This document shows positions 1 through 6,026 of a stretch of DNA of 6,975 nucleotides, one piece after another (within the stretch, counting starts at the first letter, position 1; every line of letters starts with the position of its first letter). This DNA is from Pseudomonadota bacterium (GTDB lineage Bacteria; Pseudomonadota; Alphaproteobacteria; Caulobacterales; Caulobacteraceae), in NCBI GenBank assembly GCA_023434015.1, contig JAEYTM010000210.1, positions 1 to 6,975 on the forward strand, read 5' to 3'. Under the pieces are notes generated by a model. The model was not told the origin of the DNA and made no database searches. It saw only the letters and a program-made list of their open reading frames with translations. A program made the translations under genes and the position numbers.

Positions 1-546
1 GTGCTGGTGGTCGACGACCGTTCGACGGATTCCTCGCGCACCCTGGCGGCCGCGGCCGGGGCGACGGTGATCGCCGCCGAGGCGCCCGGCTATGACGGCG
101 CGCTGGAGACCGGCCTGCGCGCCGCCCACGCCCGGGGCTATCCCTATGTGGTGACCATGGACGCCGACGGCGAGCACGACCCGGCGGTCCTCGCCGACTT
201 CGCCGCCGCCTTCGAGGCCGGCGCGCCGCTGGTCTGCGGGATCCGCCCTGAACCGCAGCGGATCGCCGAATACGCCGTCGCCTGGGACGGCCGCCGCCGG
301 TTCGGGATCGACGACCTGCTGTGCGGCATGAAGGGCTACAGCCGGCCGGTGCTGGAGGCCTGGATCGCCTCCGGACGGCCGCTGCACGTCAATATCACGC
401 CGGCGGTGCTGTGGCGGCGGGCCGGCGGGGCCATGGCCCAGGTGCGGGTCACCGGCGAGCGGCGGGTCGGGCCGACCCGCTTCGGCCGGGCGCTGGCGGC
501 CAACCAGGCGATCCTGAAGGCCTATCTCGCGGCGGTGCGCGGATGA
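1..546 (+). CDS. Family 2 glycosyltransferase (DPM1-like), 5' end cut by window
   Basis: Predicted cytoplasmic GT-A glycosyltransferase that moves a sugar from a nucleotide-sugar donor to an acceptor. The visible 181 residues open inside the family's first nucleotide-binding strand: LVVDDRSTD (residues 2-10) normally sits about 30 residues into a GT2 protein, so the GTG at base 1 is an internal Val codon and the true start lies outside the window. DADGEHD (54-60) supplies the DxD metal and donor site. DDLLCGMKGYSRPV (104-117) matches the acceptor-side 'D..CG.k.y' block of dolichol-phosphate-mannose-synthase-like GT2 enzymes. No C-terminal membrane helices follow, so it is probably soluble. 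Its stop overlaps the next gene's start (ATGA, 543-546), which implies translational coupling with the SpsF-like enzyme and a shared role in making or attaching a surface or flagellar sugar. Donor and acceptor cannot be read from sequence. Confidence 0.9.
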   Translation: MLVVDDRSTDSSRTLAAAAGATVIAAEAPGYDGALETGLRAAHARGYPYVVTMDADGEHDPAVLADFAAAFEAGAPLVCGIRPEPQRIAEYAVAWDGRRRFGIDDLLCGMKGYSRPVLEAWIASGRPLHVNITPAVLWRRAGGAMAQVRVTGERRVGPTRFGRALAANQAILKAYLAAVRG

Positions 547-1274
547 GGATCCTGACCATCCTGCAGGCGCGGATGAGCTCCACCCGCCTGCCGGGCAAGG
601 TGCTGAAGCCGCTGGTCGGCGCGCCGATGATGGCCCGGCAGATCGAGCGGCTGCGGCGCAGCCGCAGGCTCGGCGAGCTGTGCGTCGCCACCAGCACCGA
701 CCCCGGCGACGACGTGGTCGAGAGGGTGGCGGCGGAACTGGGCTGCCTGACCCACCGGGGACCGCTGGCCGACGTGCTGGCCCGCTACGCCGGCGCGCTG
801 CAGGCGCACGGCCCGGCGGACCATGTGGTGCGGGTCACCGCCGATTGCCCGCTGACCGACTGGCGGGTGATCGACCAGGTGATCGAGCTGCATCTGGCGA
901 GCGGAGCGGACTACACCTCCAACACCGTCGAGAGGACCTACCCCAAGGGCCTGGACGTGGAGATCGTGAAGGCGCCGCTGCTGCTGACCGCCGCCGCCGA
1001 GGGCCACGACCCCTATGAGCGCGAGCACGTCACGCCCTTCTTCTATCGCCGGCCCGAGCGGTTCCGCATCGCACAGCTGACCCAGGGCGTGGACCGCAAC
1101 CTGTGGCGCTGGACGGTGGACACGCCGGCCGACTTCGCCTTCACCGACTTCGTCTATCGGCGGCTGTACGCGGTCAATCCGGCCTTCCTGAGCGAGAACA
1201 TCGAAGCCCTGCCCGGCCACGACCGCACCGACCCGGACGACCCCGGAGCGTCCCGGCCACCCGACCAAACATAG
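543..1274 (+). CDS. spsF: SpsF-family cytidylyltransferase (CTP-dependent sugar activation)
   Basis: A 243-residue nucleotidyltransferase of the SpsF/COG1861 type (CMP-KDO synthetase-like fold), expected to couple CTP to a sugar or sugar acid in the cytoplasm. The N-terminal nucleotide-binding loop is LQARMSSTRLPGK (7-19). VATSTDPGDD follows (48-57), then RVTADCPLTD (97-106) with the metal-binding Asp, EHVTP (161-165) and WTVDTP (190-195), all in the family's usual order. The loop is the 'QARM.STRLPGK' of SpsF, not the 'PARGGSKR.P.KN' of NeuA/PseF, so I do not call it pseF although it may do that job here. The start is the ATG at 543, overlapping the upstream glycosyltransferase stop by 4 bases; longer in-frame starts run through that gene. 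The last roughly 18 residues are Asp/Pro-rich and look disordered. The family call is firm, the substrate unknown. Confidence 0.92.
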   Translation: MRILTILQARMSSTRLPGKVLKPLVGAPMMARQIERLRRSRRLGELCVATSTDPGDDVVERVAAELGCLTHRGPLADVLARYAGALQAHGPADHVVRVTADCPLTDWRVIDQVIELHLASGADYTSNTVERTYPKGLDVEIVKAPLLLTAAAEGHDPYEREHVTPFFYRRPERFRIAQLTQGVDRNLWRWTVDTPADFAFTDFVYRRLYAVNPAFLSENIEALPGHDRTDPDDPGASRPPDQT

Positions 1275-1328
1275 CTCGACGAACAGGAATCGGTCTAGCG
1301 AAGGGGGTCGATCGCATGGGGGCGGAAG

Positions 1329-2138
1329 ATGACCTTCGAAGACTTCGTCCGTCGTCGGGAGGCGGAGCGCACCTGGGCCTACGCCAATGGCTACAACGAC
1401 GGCGACCCGGCGACGAACGGCGAATACGCCTGCCTTGACCTGCTGCTGGCCGAGGCGAGCCTGTTCATCGACGTGGGCGCCAACGAGGGGCTGTTCATCG
1501 AGCGGGCGGCGAGGCGCGCCAGCCCACCGGCGATCCTCGCCTTCGAGCCCAACCCGGCCCATGCGGAGGGCCTGCGCGCGCGGCTGGCGCCGGCCGGCGG
1601 GCGGCTGGAGGTCGTGGCGCTGAGCGATACGCCGGGGACCGCCACCCTGCACATCCATCCGCAACACCACGCCACGGCCAGCCTGACCGACCGGCCGCGG
1701 ATGTCACCGCGCTTCCGGGCGGAGATGCGCAAGGTCGAGGCGCCGGTGCGGCTGCTCGACGACTACCGGAATGAGCTGTCGGGCGGCGGCAAGCTGGTGC
1801 TGAAGATCGACGCCGAGGGCTATGAGTTCCCGGTGATGCGCGGCGCCAGAGGCCTGCTCGAAGCGGCGCCGGCCGCCGCGGTGATGTTCGAGCATTCCTT
1901 CGCCTGGCTGGAGACCGGCGAGTCGCTGCTGGACTGCTTCCAGTTCTTCGACGCCCTGGCGTTCGACCTCTTCCGCATCCTGCCCTTGGGGCTGGAGCAC
2001 GTGCGCTTCTTCACCAACGAGATGGAGCGCGCCCAGTACTGCAACTATGTGGCCGTCAGGGGCCTCGACGCCGGCCGGGGGAACGCCGCGCCGCTGCCGA
2101 CGCCCTACGGCGAGACTACGCTGCGGCGGTTCGCCTGA
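1329..2138 (+). CDS. FkbM-family SAM-dependent methyltransferase
   Basis: A 269-residue class I methyltransferase predicted to O-methylate a hydroxyl, commonly on a sugar in surface-glycan clusters. SAM motif I is FIDVGANEG (46-54). The acidic ribose-binding end of strand 2 is AFEPNP (71-76), and VALSD (96-100) follows. The hallmark FkbM block KIDAEGYE is at 159-166, followed by VMRGA. A short N-terminal helix precedes the domain. The ATG at 1329 follows a G-rich stretch at 1318-1326 that can serve as ribosome binding site; an ATG at 1316 is out of frame. It lies 54 bases after the SpsF-like gene on the same strand, so it may be co-transcribed or have its own promoter, since a GANTC site lies in the gap. 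It converges on pseB with 4 bases between stops. The family call is certain; the methylated substrate is inferred from context only. Confidence 0.93.
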   Translation: MTFEDFVRRREAERTWAYANGYNDGDPATNGEYACLDLLLAEASLFIDVGANEGLFIERAARRASPPAILAFEPNPAHAEGLRARLAPAGGRLEVVALSDTPGTATLHIHPQHHATASLTDRPRMSPRFRAEMRKVEAPVRLLDDYRNELSGGGKLVLKIDAEGYEFPVMRGARGLLEAAPAAAVMFEHSFAWLETGESLLDCFQFFDALAFDLFRILPLGLEHVRFFTNEMERAQYCNYVAVRGLDAGRGNAAPLPTPYGETTLRRFA

Positions 2139-2142
2139 GGGT

Positions 2143-3162
2143 TTACTTGCCGTCCAGCATGGCCAGCAGCTCCGGCCCGCGCAGCCACTCGTCGTTGGTG
2201 TCGCTGGAGTAGGAGAAGCCCTCGTCCAGCGGCGGGCCCTTCTGCGGCCGGCGGGCGTAGTCCACGAAGGCCGGCTGGATGGCGTAGCGGTCGCCGAGAT
2301 CGACGCTGTTCCGCGCGTCGTCCTGCGAGATCATCATCTCGTGCAGCTTCTCGCCGGGGCGGATGCCGATGACCTTGATGCTGGCGTCCGGGGCCATGGC
2401 CGCGGCCAGATCGGTCATCTTCATCGAGGGAATCTTGGGCACGAAGATTTCGCCGCCACGCATCAGCACCAGGGACGAGAGCACGAAGTCGACGCCCTGG
2501 TTGAGGGTGATCCAGAAGCGGGTCATGCGCGGGTCGGTGATCGGCAGCTCGCTCGCCCCCCGGGCCAGCAGGCGCTGGAACAGCGGGGCCACCGACCCTC
2601 GCGAGCCGACCACATTGCCATAGCGGACCACGGCGAAGCGGGTGCCGATGTCGCCCGAGAGGTTGTTGGCCGCGACGAAGGTCTTGTCGGAGGCCAGCTT
2701 GGTCGCGCCGTAGAGGTTGATCGGGTTGCAGGCCTTGTCGGTGGACAGGGCCACCACCTGCTTCACCCGGTTGGACAGGGCCGCCCAGACCACGTTCTCG
2801 GCCCCCAGGACATTGGTGTGGACGCATTCGGACGGGTTGTACTCGGCCGCCGGCACCTGCTTCAGGGCGGCGGCGTGGATGACGATGTCGACCCCGCGGA
2901 AGGCCAGGGTCATCCGCTCGCGGTCGCGCACGTCGCCGAGGAAGAAGCGCATGCAGGCCAGCTTCTCCGGCGGGAACATGTCGGCCAGATCGACCTGCAT
3001 GTCGTACTGCTTGAGCTCGTCGCGCGAGAAGACGATCAGCTTGCGCGGGCTCCAGCGGGCCAGCACCGTCTCGATGAACCGCCGGCCGAATGAGCCGGTG
3101 CCGCCGGTGACCAGGATCACCTTGCCGTCGAGATCGAGGTTGGTAGGTGCGAAATCCCGCAA
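2143..3162 (-). CDS. pseB: UDP-N-acetylglucosamine 4,6-dehydratase (inverting), PseB/FlmA type
   Basis: Catalyses the first step of pseudaminic-acid-type synthesis: UDP-GlcNAc to a UDP-4-keto-6-deoxy sugar with C5 inversion, using tightly bound NADP. The 339 residues fit the family length. The Rossmann loop TGGTGSFG is at 19-26, and HAAALKQVPAAEYNP at 96-110. The catalytic set is in STDKACNPINLYGATK (140-155): Asp142, Lys143, Tyr151 and Lys155. PSMKMTD (245-251) and GIRPGEKLHE (266-275) are typical C-terminal blocks. The start is TTG, since no ATG or GTG precedes the NADP loop and GGAG stands 7 bases upstream. In Caulobacter the homologue FlmA is needed for flagellin modification, so flagellar glycosylation is the likely role (known for the family, inferred here). 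It is divergent from the Tat-signal gene across 89 bases and convergent with the fkbM-type gene. No partner genes (aminotransferase and so on) adjoin it on its strand. Confidence 0.95.
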   Translation of the reverse strand: MRDFAPTNLDLDGKVILVTGGTGSFGRRFIETVLARWSPRKLIVFSRDELKQYDMQVDLADMFPPEKLACMRFFLGDVRDRERMTLAFRGVDIVIHAAALKQVPAAEYNPSECVHTNVLGAENVVWAALSNRVKQVVALSTDKACNPINLYGATKLASDKTFVAANNLSGDIGTRFAVVRYGNVVGSRGSVAPLFQRLLARGASELPITDPRMTRFWITLNQGVDFVLSSLVLMRGGEIFVPKIPSMKMTDLAAAMAPDASIKVIGIRPGEKLHEMMISQDDARNSVDLGDRYAIQPAFVDYARRPQKGPPLDEGFSYSSDTNDEWLRGPELLAMLDGK

Positions 3163-3251
3163 GGCGGCGCTCCGTGTCCGAATCGTGCGCCGGCACTGTC
3201 GGACGCGCCGCGTAAAGAGAGCGCTAACCCTGCCGCGGGCATATTCCGGGC
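3163..3251. promoter_or_regulatory. Divergent promoter region between pseB and the Tat-signal gene
   Basis: These 89 bases must hold the promoters of both flanking genes. Visible elements are a GANTC site at 3180-3184, 18 bases from the pseB start, and an imperfect palindrome centred on GCGC (GAGAGCGCTAAC, 3217-3228). On + the string GCTAACCC (3224-3231) loosely resembles the Caulobacter housekeeping -10 (GCTANAWC), but no convincing -35 is seen at the right spacing. No sigma-54 or CtrA-type site was recognised. Exact start sites cannot be set from sequence. Confidence 0.5.
3170..3173 (-). promoter_or_regulatory. Ribosome binding site fixing the TTG start of pseB
   Basis: GGAG on the minus strand with a 7-base spacer to the TTG at 3162-3160. 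It supports this rare start, because the next in-frame Met (residue 54) would delete the whole NADP-binding loop. Confidence 0.7.
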
Positions 3252-3668
3252 ATGGACCGCCGCGCGTTTCTGGCCCTGGCCGCCTCCGCCGCCCTGCCGG
3301 CCGCGATCCGGCCGGACGGCGCGCGCGCGGCCGGCGGCGGCGAGGCGAAGAAGACCGCCGGCGGCGCCAGCTACCTGCCCATCGCCCCGCTCACCGGCAC
3401 GACCAGCAAGGGCGGCGGCCGCCGCGGCGTGCTGAGCGTCGAATGCGGCCTCGACGTGCCGGACGGCAAGCTGCGCGCCCGGGCCGAGGCGTCACTGCCG
3501 CGGCTGCGGGCCGCCTATGTCCAGACGGTGATGACCTATGCCGCCGGCCTGCCGGTCGGCGCCCCGCCGAACGCCGACTTCCTGGCGCGGTCGCTGCAGC
3601 GCCAGACGGATTCGGTGCTGGGCAAGACCGGCGCCCGGTTCCTGCTCGGCGCCGTGCTGGTCAACTAG
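3252..3668 (+). CDS. Tat-signal exported small protein with FliL-like layout
   Basis: A 138-residue protein of unknown function. The first 26 residues look like a twin-arginine signal: MDRRAFLAL gives the RR-x-FL core, then an Ala-rich hydrophobic stretch, a polar turn and ARA at 24-26 as a likely signal-peptidase site. The mature part starts with a Gly/Lys-rich linker (28-40). Next come a short strand YLPIAPL (41-47), a Gly/Arg turn, a strand VLSVECGLDVPD (60-71), a long charged helix (72-100), a second helix (107-123) and a final strand ending in Val-Asn. This strand-helix-helix-strand order, with the long helix after a 'v.v.l.v' strand, resembles the periplasmic domain of the flagellar protein FliL, but FliL has an uncleaved membrane anchor in place of a Tat signal. 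The likeness is my inference and unproven. It is divergent from pseB and its stop is 1 base from that of the opposing dehydrogenase. Its ribosome binding site is weak. Confidence 0.8.
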   Translation: MDRRAFLALAASAALPAAIRPDGARAAGGGEAKKTAGGASYLPIAPLTGTTSKGGGRRGVLSVECGLDVPDGKLRARAEASLPRLRAAYVQTVMTYAAGLPVGAPPNADFLARSLQRQTDSVLGKTGARFLLGAVLVN

Positions 3669-3669
3669 C

Positions 3670-4446
3670 TCACATCGCGCTGATGCCGCCGTCGAGCTTG
3701 AGTTCGGCGCCGGTCATGAACTTGCTTTCGTCCGAGGCCAGGTAGACGACCGCGTTGGCGATGTCGGCGGGCTCGCCGATGTGGCCGACCGGGATCTGCC
3801 GGCCGAGCTTGGCCTCGGCCTCCTCCTTGCCGAACCGCTGGCGGACCGGGTCGAGGATCGGGGTGTCGATATAGGTCGGGTGGATGGAGTTGGAGCGGAT
3901 CTCCAGCCCCTGTTTCGCGCAGTGCAGGGCGATGCCCTTGGACAGCAGCCAGACCGCCGCCTTGGAGGCGTTGTAGGCCGGGGCGTTGTGGGCGGCGATC
4001 AGGCCGGCGATCGAGGAGATGTTGACGATCGAACCGGGCTGGTGCTGGCGCATGTACTTCAGCGCGTGCTTGGTCCCGAGGAACACGGAATCGACGTTGA
4101 CCGACATCACCTGTCGGAAATCCTCCAGGCTCAGGCTCTCGATGTCGCCGCCCCGGCTGATCCCCGCGTTGTTGACCAGCACCGAGATGCCGCCCATCGC
4201 CTCGTCGGCTTCCTCCAGGGCGAAGATCCACTGATCTTCCCTGGTGACGTCGAGCGGGAAGGCGAAGGCGGTTCCGGCGCCGTGGGCGGCGTCGATCTCC
4301 GCCGCTACCGCCCGGACCCCGGGGTGATTGACGTCGGCCAGGGCGACCCTGGCGCCCTCCGCCGCCAGGGCGCGGGCCATGGCCGCCCCCAGGCCCTGGG
4401 CTGCGCCGGTGATGAAGGCCTTCTTGCCCGCGACCCGTCCTGGCAT
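3670..4446 (-). CDS. Short-chain dehydrogenase/reductase (classical SDR, probably NAD-dependent)
   Basis: A 258-residue cytoplasmic oxidoreductase with every classical SDR landmark. These are the cofactor loop TGAAQGLG (13-20), NNAG (92-95), and the catalytic Asn117 in SVNVDS, Ser145 in VNISSIAG, Tyr158 and Lys162 in YNASK. IHPTYIDTP (188-196) holds the nicotinamide-side block, and a C-terminal LDGG follows. Asp38 at the end of the second strand favours NAD(H) over NADP(H). It resembles 3(17)-beta-hydroxysteroid or glucose-1-dehydrogenase-like SDRs, but the substrate cannot be named. The ATG at 4446 has a strong AGGGAGGA (4453-4460) 6 bases upstream, which excludes the longer open frame running back into the upstream gene. 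It follows the pterin dehydratase by 26 bases and is probably its operon partner. It ends 1 base from the convergent Tat-signal gene. Confidence 0.93.
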   Translation of the reverse strand: MPGRVAGKKAFITGAAQGLGAAMARALAAEGARVALADVNHPGVRAVAAEIDAAHGAGTAFAFPLDVTREDQWIFALEEADEAMGGISVLVNNAGISRGGDIESLSLEDFRQVMSVNVDSVFLGTKHALKYMRQHQPGSIVNISSIAGLIAAHNAPAYNASKAAVWLLSKGIALHCAKQGLEIRSNSIHPTYIDTPILDPVRQRFGKEEAEAKLGRQIPVGHIGEPADIANAVVYLASDESKFMTGAELKLDGGISAM

Positions 4447-4452
4447 CCCGCG

Positions 4453-4460
4453 TCCTCCCT
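4453..4460 (-). promoter_or_regulatory. Strong Shine-Dalgarno of the SDR gene
   Basis: AGGGAGGA on the minus strand, 6 bases before the ATG at 4446. It settles the SDR start and suggests the gene is translated independently of the dehydratase ahead of it. Confidence 0.75.
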
Positions 4461-4472
4461 GTCCGGCGGGCC

Positions 4473-4778
4473 CTAGCACCCGCCCATCGCCGCCGCGGCC
4501 TCGTCCATGAACGCCGCCAGGGTCACGTCGAGTTCGGTGACCCCGTCGGCGTCGTGGGTGGCCAGGGTGACCTCGACCCTGTCGTAGACGTTGAACCACT
4601 CGGGGTGGTGGTCGAGCTGTTCGGCCCGCATCGCCGCGCGGGTCATGAAGCCGAAGGCGGCGTTGAAGTCGGCGAAACGGAAGCTCCGGCGGATCGCGTC
4701 GCGGCCGCCCGCGGCTAGGCTCCACCCCGGCAGGCGGGCCAGGGCCGCGGCGGCGCCGATTTTCGCGGGTCTGGTCAC
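4473..4778 (-). CDS. phhB: Pterin-4a-carbinolamine dehydratase (PCD/DCoH, PhhB family)
   Basis: Dehydrates 4a-hydroxy-tetrahydropterin, the by-product of aromatic amino-acid hydroxylases, so that the pterin cofactor can be recycled; it acts in the cytoplasm. The 101 residues match the normal family size. LPGWSL (16-21) opens the domain. FRFADFNAAFGFM (33-45) is the helix-1 block. The active-site block is E53-xxx-H57-H58-P59 followed by WFNVYDRV (61-68), His75 in THD and Asp84 in ELD, which is the complete family signature. The start is GTG at 4778: it sits 8 bases after AGGGAG and matches the usual N-terminus, whereas the ATG at 4847 would add 23 atypical residues. It is first of a likely two-gene unit with the SDR. 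No aromatic amino-acid hydroxylase is in the window, so its substrate source is unseen. Confidence 0.94.
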   Translation of the reverse strand: MTRPAKIGAAAALARLPGWSLAAGGRDAIRRSFRFADFNAAFGFMTRAAMRAEQLDHHPEWFNVYDRVEVTLATHDADGVTELDVTLAAFMDEAAAAMGGC

Positions 4779-4856
4779 AGCCTCGTCTCCCTGCCGAACG
4801 CGCGCACCTCGCCGGAGCGCTCTGGAGAGCCATGCCGGGACGTGCAACTAAGGGCC
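4779..4856. promoter_or_regulatory. Divergent promoter region between phhB and the vanZ-like gene, with inverted repeat
   Basis: These 78 bases separate two divergent genes. At 4812-4825 lies CCGGAGCGCTCTGG, a 14-base inverted repeat with only one mismatched base pair, centred between 4818 and 4819. It is about 34 bases from each start codon, a position that suits an operator controlling both directions. No promoter hexamers could be assigned with confidence; TTGCAC on the minus strand (4847-4842) is a possible -35 for phhB. Operator function is inference. Confidence 0.45.
4787..4792 (-). promoter_or_regulatory. Shine-Dalgarno fixing the GTG start of the pterin dehydratase
   Basis: AGGGAG on the minus strand, 8 bases before GTG (4778-4776). 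It favours the short, family-length protein over the in-frame upstream ATG. Confidence 0.65.
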
Positions 4857-5240
4857 ATGCGTCCGGATCGCCTTCCCGCGCCCTTGAGGGCCGCCATCTT
4901 CGCCGCCGCGGTCGCAGTCCTGCTCTGCGTCTCGCTGGCGCCTGCCGAGACCCTGCCGGGGACGAGCGTCTCCGACAAGGTCCAGCATGCGCTGGCCTGG
5001 GCCGCCCTGACCGGACTGGGCCTGACCCTGGCGCCGCGCCGATGGCGCGAGGTGGCCGGCTTCTGCCTGGTGCTGGGCATCGGCGTCGAACTTGCGCAAA
5101 CGACCATGGGCCTCGGCCGGCAGGGCGACTGGAGGGACTTCGTCGCCGACGCCGCCGGGGTGCTGATCGCCGTGCGCGCCACCCAGCTGATCCGCCGCCT
5201 CGCAGGTCGGCGCGAGGCCGGCGCGCCGCAAGAGACCTGA
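4857..5240 (+). CDS. VanZ-like integral membrane protein
   Basis: A 127-residue membrane protein of the VanZ-like family. The founding member gives teicoplanin resistance, but most chromosomal relatives have no known role and this one should not be read as a resistance gene. Predicted hydrophobic segments lie at about 10-29, 43-60, 66-82 and 95-108. The signature residues are in DKVQHALAW (40-48), VELAQTTMG (77-85) and GRQGDWRDFVADAAG (87-101). These give Glu78, Gln81, Arg88 and Asp94, with Asp98 where Asn is more usual. I prefer the ATG at 4857 (AAGGG at 4850-4854, close spacing); an in-frame GTG at 4842 would add five residues. The C-terminus is short, basic and probably cytoplasmic. It is probably co-transcribed with the GT-A-like gene 27 bases downstream. 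Confidence 0.85.
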   Translation: MRPDRLPAPLRAAIFAAAVAVLLCVSLAPAETLPGTSVSDKVQHALAWAALTGLGLTLAPRRWREVAGFCLVLGIGVELAQTTMGLGRQGDWRDFVADAAGVLIAVRATQLIRRLAGRREAGAPQET

Positions 5241-5267
5241 GCAGAACATCCGAGCCAGAGAGACCGC

Positions 5268-6026
5268 ATGTCCGATCCCGCCCCCGCGCCGTTCATCTAT
5301 CTGGCCGCCCCGGCCTATGGCGGCCAGGTGACCATCCACTTCATGCGCTCGGTGATGGACCTGCAGGCGGCGTGCCGCGAGCGGGGCGTCGGCCTGCACG
5401 TCGAACTGATGGGCGGCGACGCCCTGATCACCCGCGCGCGCAGCCGGCTGGCCGCCCAGTTCCTGGCCCACCCGCAGGCGACCCACATCCTGTTCTGCGA
5501 CGTCGACATCGCCTTTGCGCCGAAGGACGTCTTCCGCCTGCTGGACTCCGGCAAGGAGGTGGTCGCCGCCGTGTGCCCGCTGAAGAACATCGACTGGGAG
5601 AAGGCGCGGGCCGCCGCCAAGGCCGACGTCGCCGACCTTCAGGCCGCCTCCATCGGCTATGTGGTGCGCTTCCTGCCGACCACGGACAACAGCGTCGAGG
5701 TCCACGACGGCATCGCCAGGGTGGCCTATGCCGGCACCGGCTTCCTGATGATCGACCGTCCGGCCATGCAGCGGGTGGTCGACGCCTATCCGCAGCTCAA
5801 CGCCCGCATGGGCGACATGAACGACCCGCTCGCCCCCGAGGCGGTGATGATCTTCGACTGCATGATCGAGCCGGAGACCGGCCAGTACCTGTCGGAGGAC
5901 TACGCCTTCTGCCGCCGCTGGCGCGACCTGGGCGGCGAGATCTGGGCCGACGTCCAGGCCCGGCTCACCCACGTCGGCCACGCCGCCTACACCGGCAGCC
6001 TGATCCAGGCGCTACGTCCCGGCTGA
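5268..6026 (+). CDS. Putative GT-A-fold glycosyltransferase of uncharacterised family
   Basis: A 252-residue soluble protein. The start PFIYLAAPAYGGQV (8-21) is a Rossmann-type first strand and loop. LITRARSRLAAQFL (53-66) is a helix, and HILFCDVDIAF (73-83) carries Asp78-Val-Asp80, the DxD metal and donor motif at the expected depth for GT-A enzymes. VVAAVCPLKNIDW (98-110) follows, then GTGFLMIDR (156-164), a late acidic pair Glu210-Asp211 in LSEDYAFCRRWRD, and THVGH (234-238), whose His could complete a metal site. This pattern recurs in unnamed 'hypothetical' proteins of proteobacteria and phages, and no specific substrate is known to me. The ATG at 5268 follows an AGAGAG stretch. It sits 27 bases after the vanZ-like gene and before a 101-base gap. 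It could act on surface glycans like the left-hand cluster, but nothing in the sequence links them directly. Confidence 0.8.
   Translation: MSDPAPAPFIYLAAPAYGGQVTIHFMRSVMDLQAACRERGVGLHVELMGGDALITRARSRLAAQFLAHPQATHILFCDVDIAFAPKDVFRLLDSGKEVVAAVCPLKNIDWEKARAAAKADVADLQAASIGYVVRFLPTTDNSVEVHDGIARVAYAGTGFLMIDRPAMQRVVDAYPQLNARMGDMNDPLAPEAVMIFDCMIEPETGQYLSEDYAFCRRWRDLGGEIWADVQARLTHVGHAAYTGSLIQALRPG

Noticed and set aside
1..3. GTG at base 1 as the true start of the glycosyltransferase
   Set aside because: The protein begins inside the LVVDD.STD block, which normally lies about 30 residues in; the gene is simply cut by the window edge.
543..1274. Calling the cytidylyltransferase pseF or neuA
   Set aside because: Its nucleotide loop is of the SpsF type (QARM.STRLPGK), not the PARGGSKR type of those enzymes.
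522..1670. Long minus-strand open frame opposite the SpsF-like and FkbM genes
   Set aside because: The translation is Gln/His/Gly-rich without domain motifs and crosses two well-supported genes plus their gap; typical high-GC shadow.
2047..3093. 348-codon plus-strand open frame opposite pseB
   Set aside because: Low-complexity Gly/His/Asp/Val product fully antisense to a certain enzyme gene; no motif or ribosome binding site.
4857..5240. Reading the VanZ-like gene as glycopeptide resistance
   Set aside because: No vanA/vanH/vanX-type neighbours; chromosomal VanZ-like proteins of Gram-negatives have no shown resistance role.
4848..5981. 377-codon minus-strand open frame opposite the vanZ-like and GT-A-like genes
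   Set aside because: It spans two genes with clear family motifs and has a shadow-type composition.
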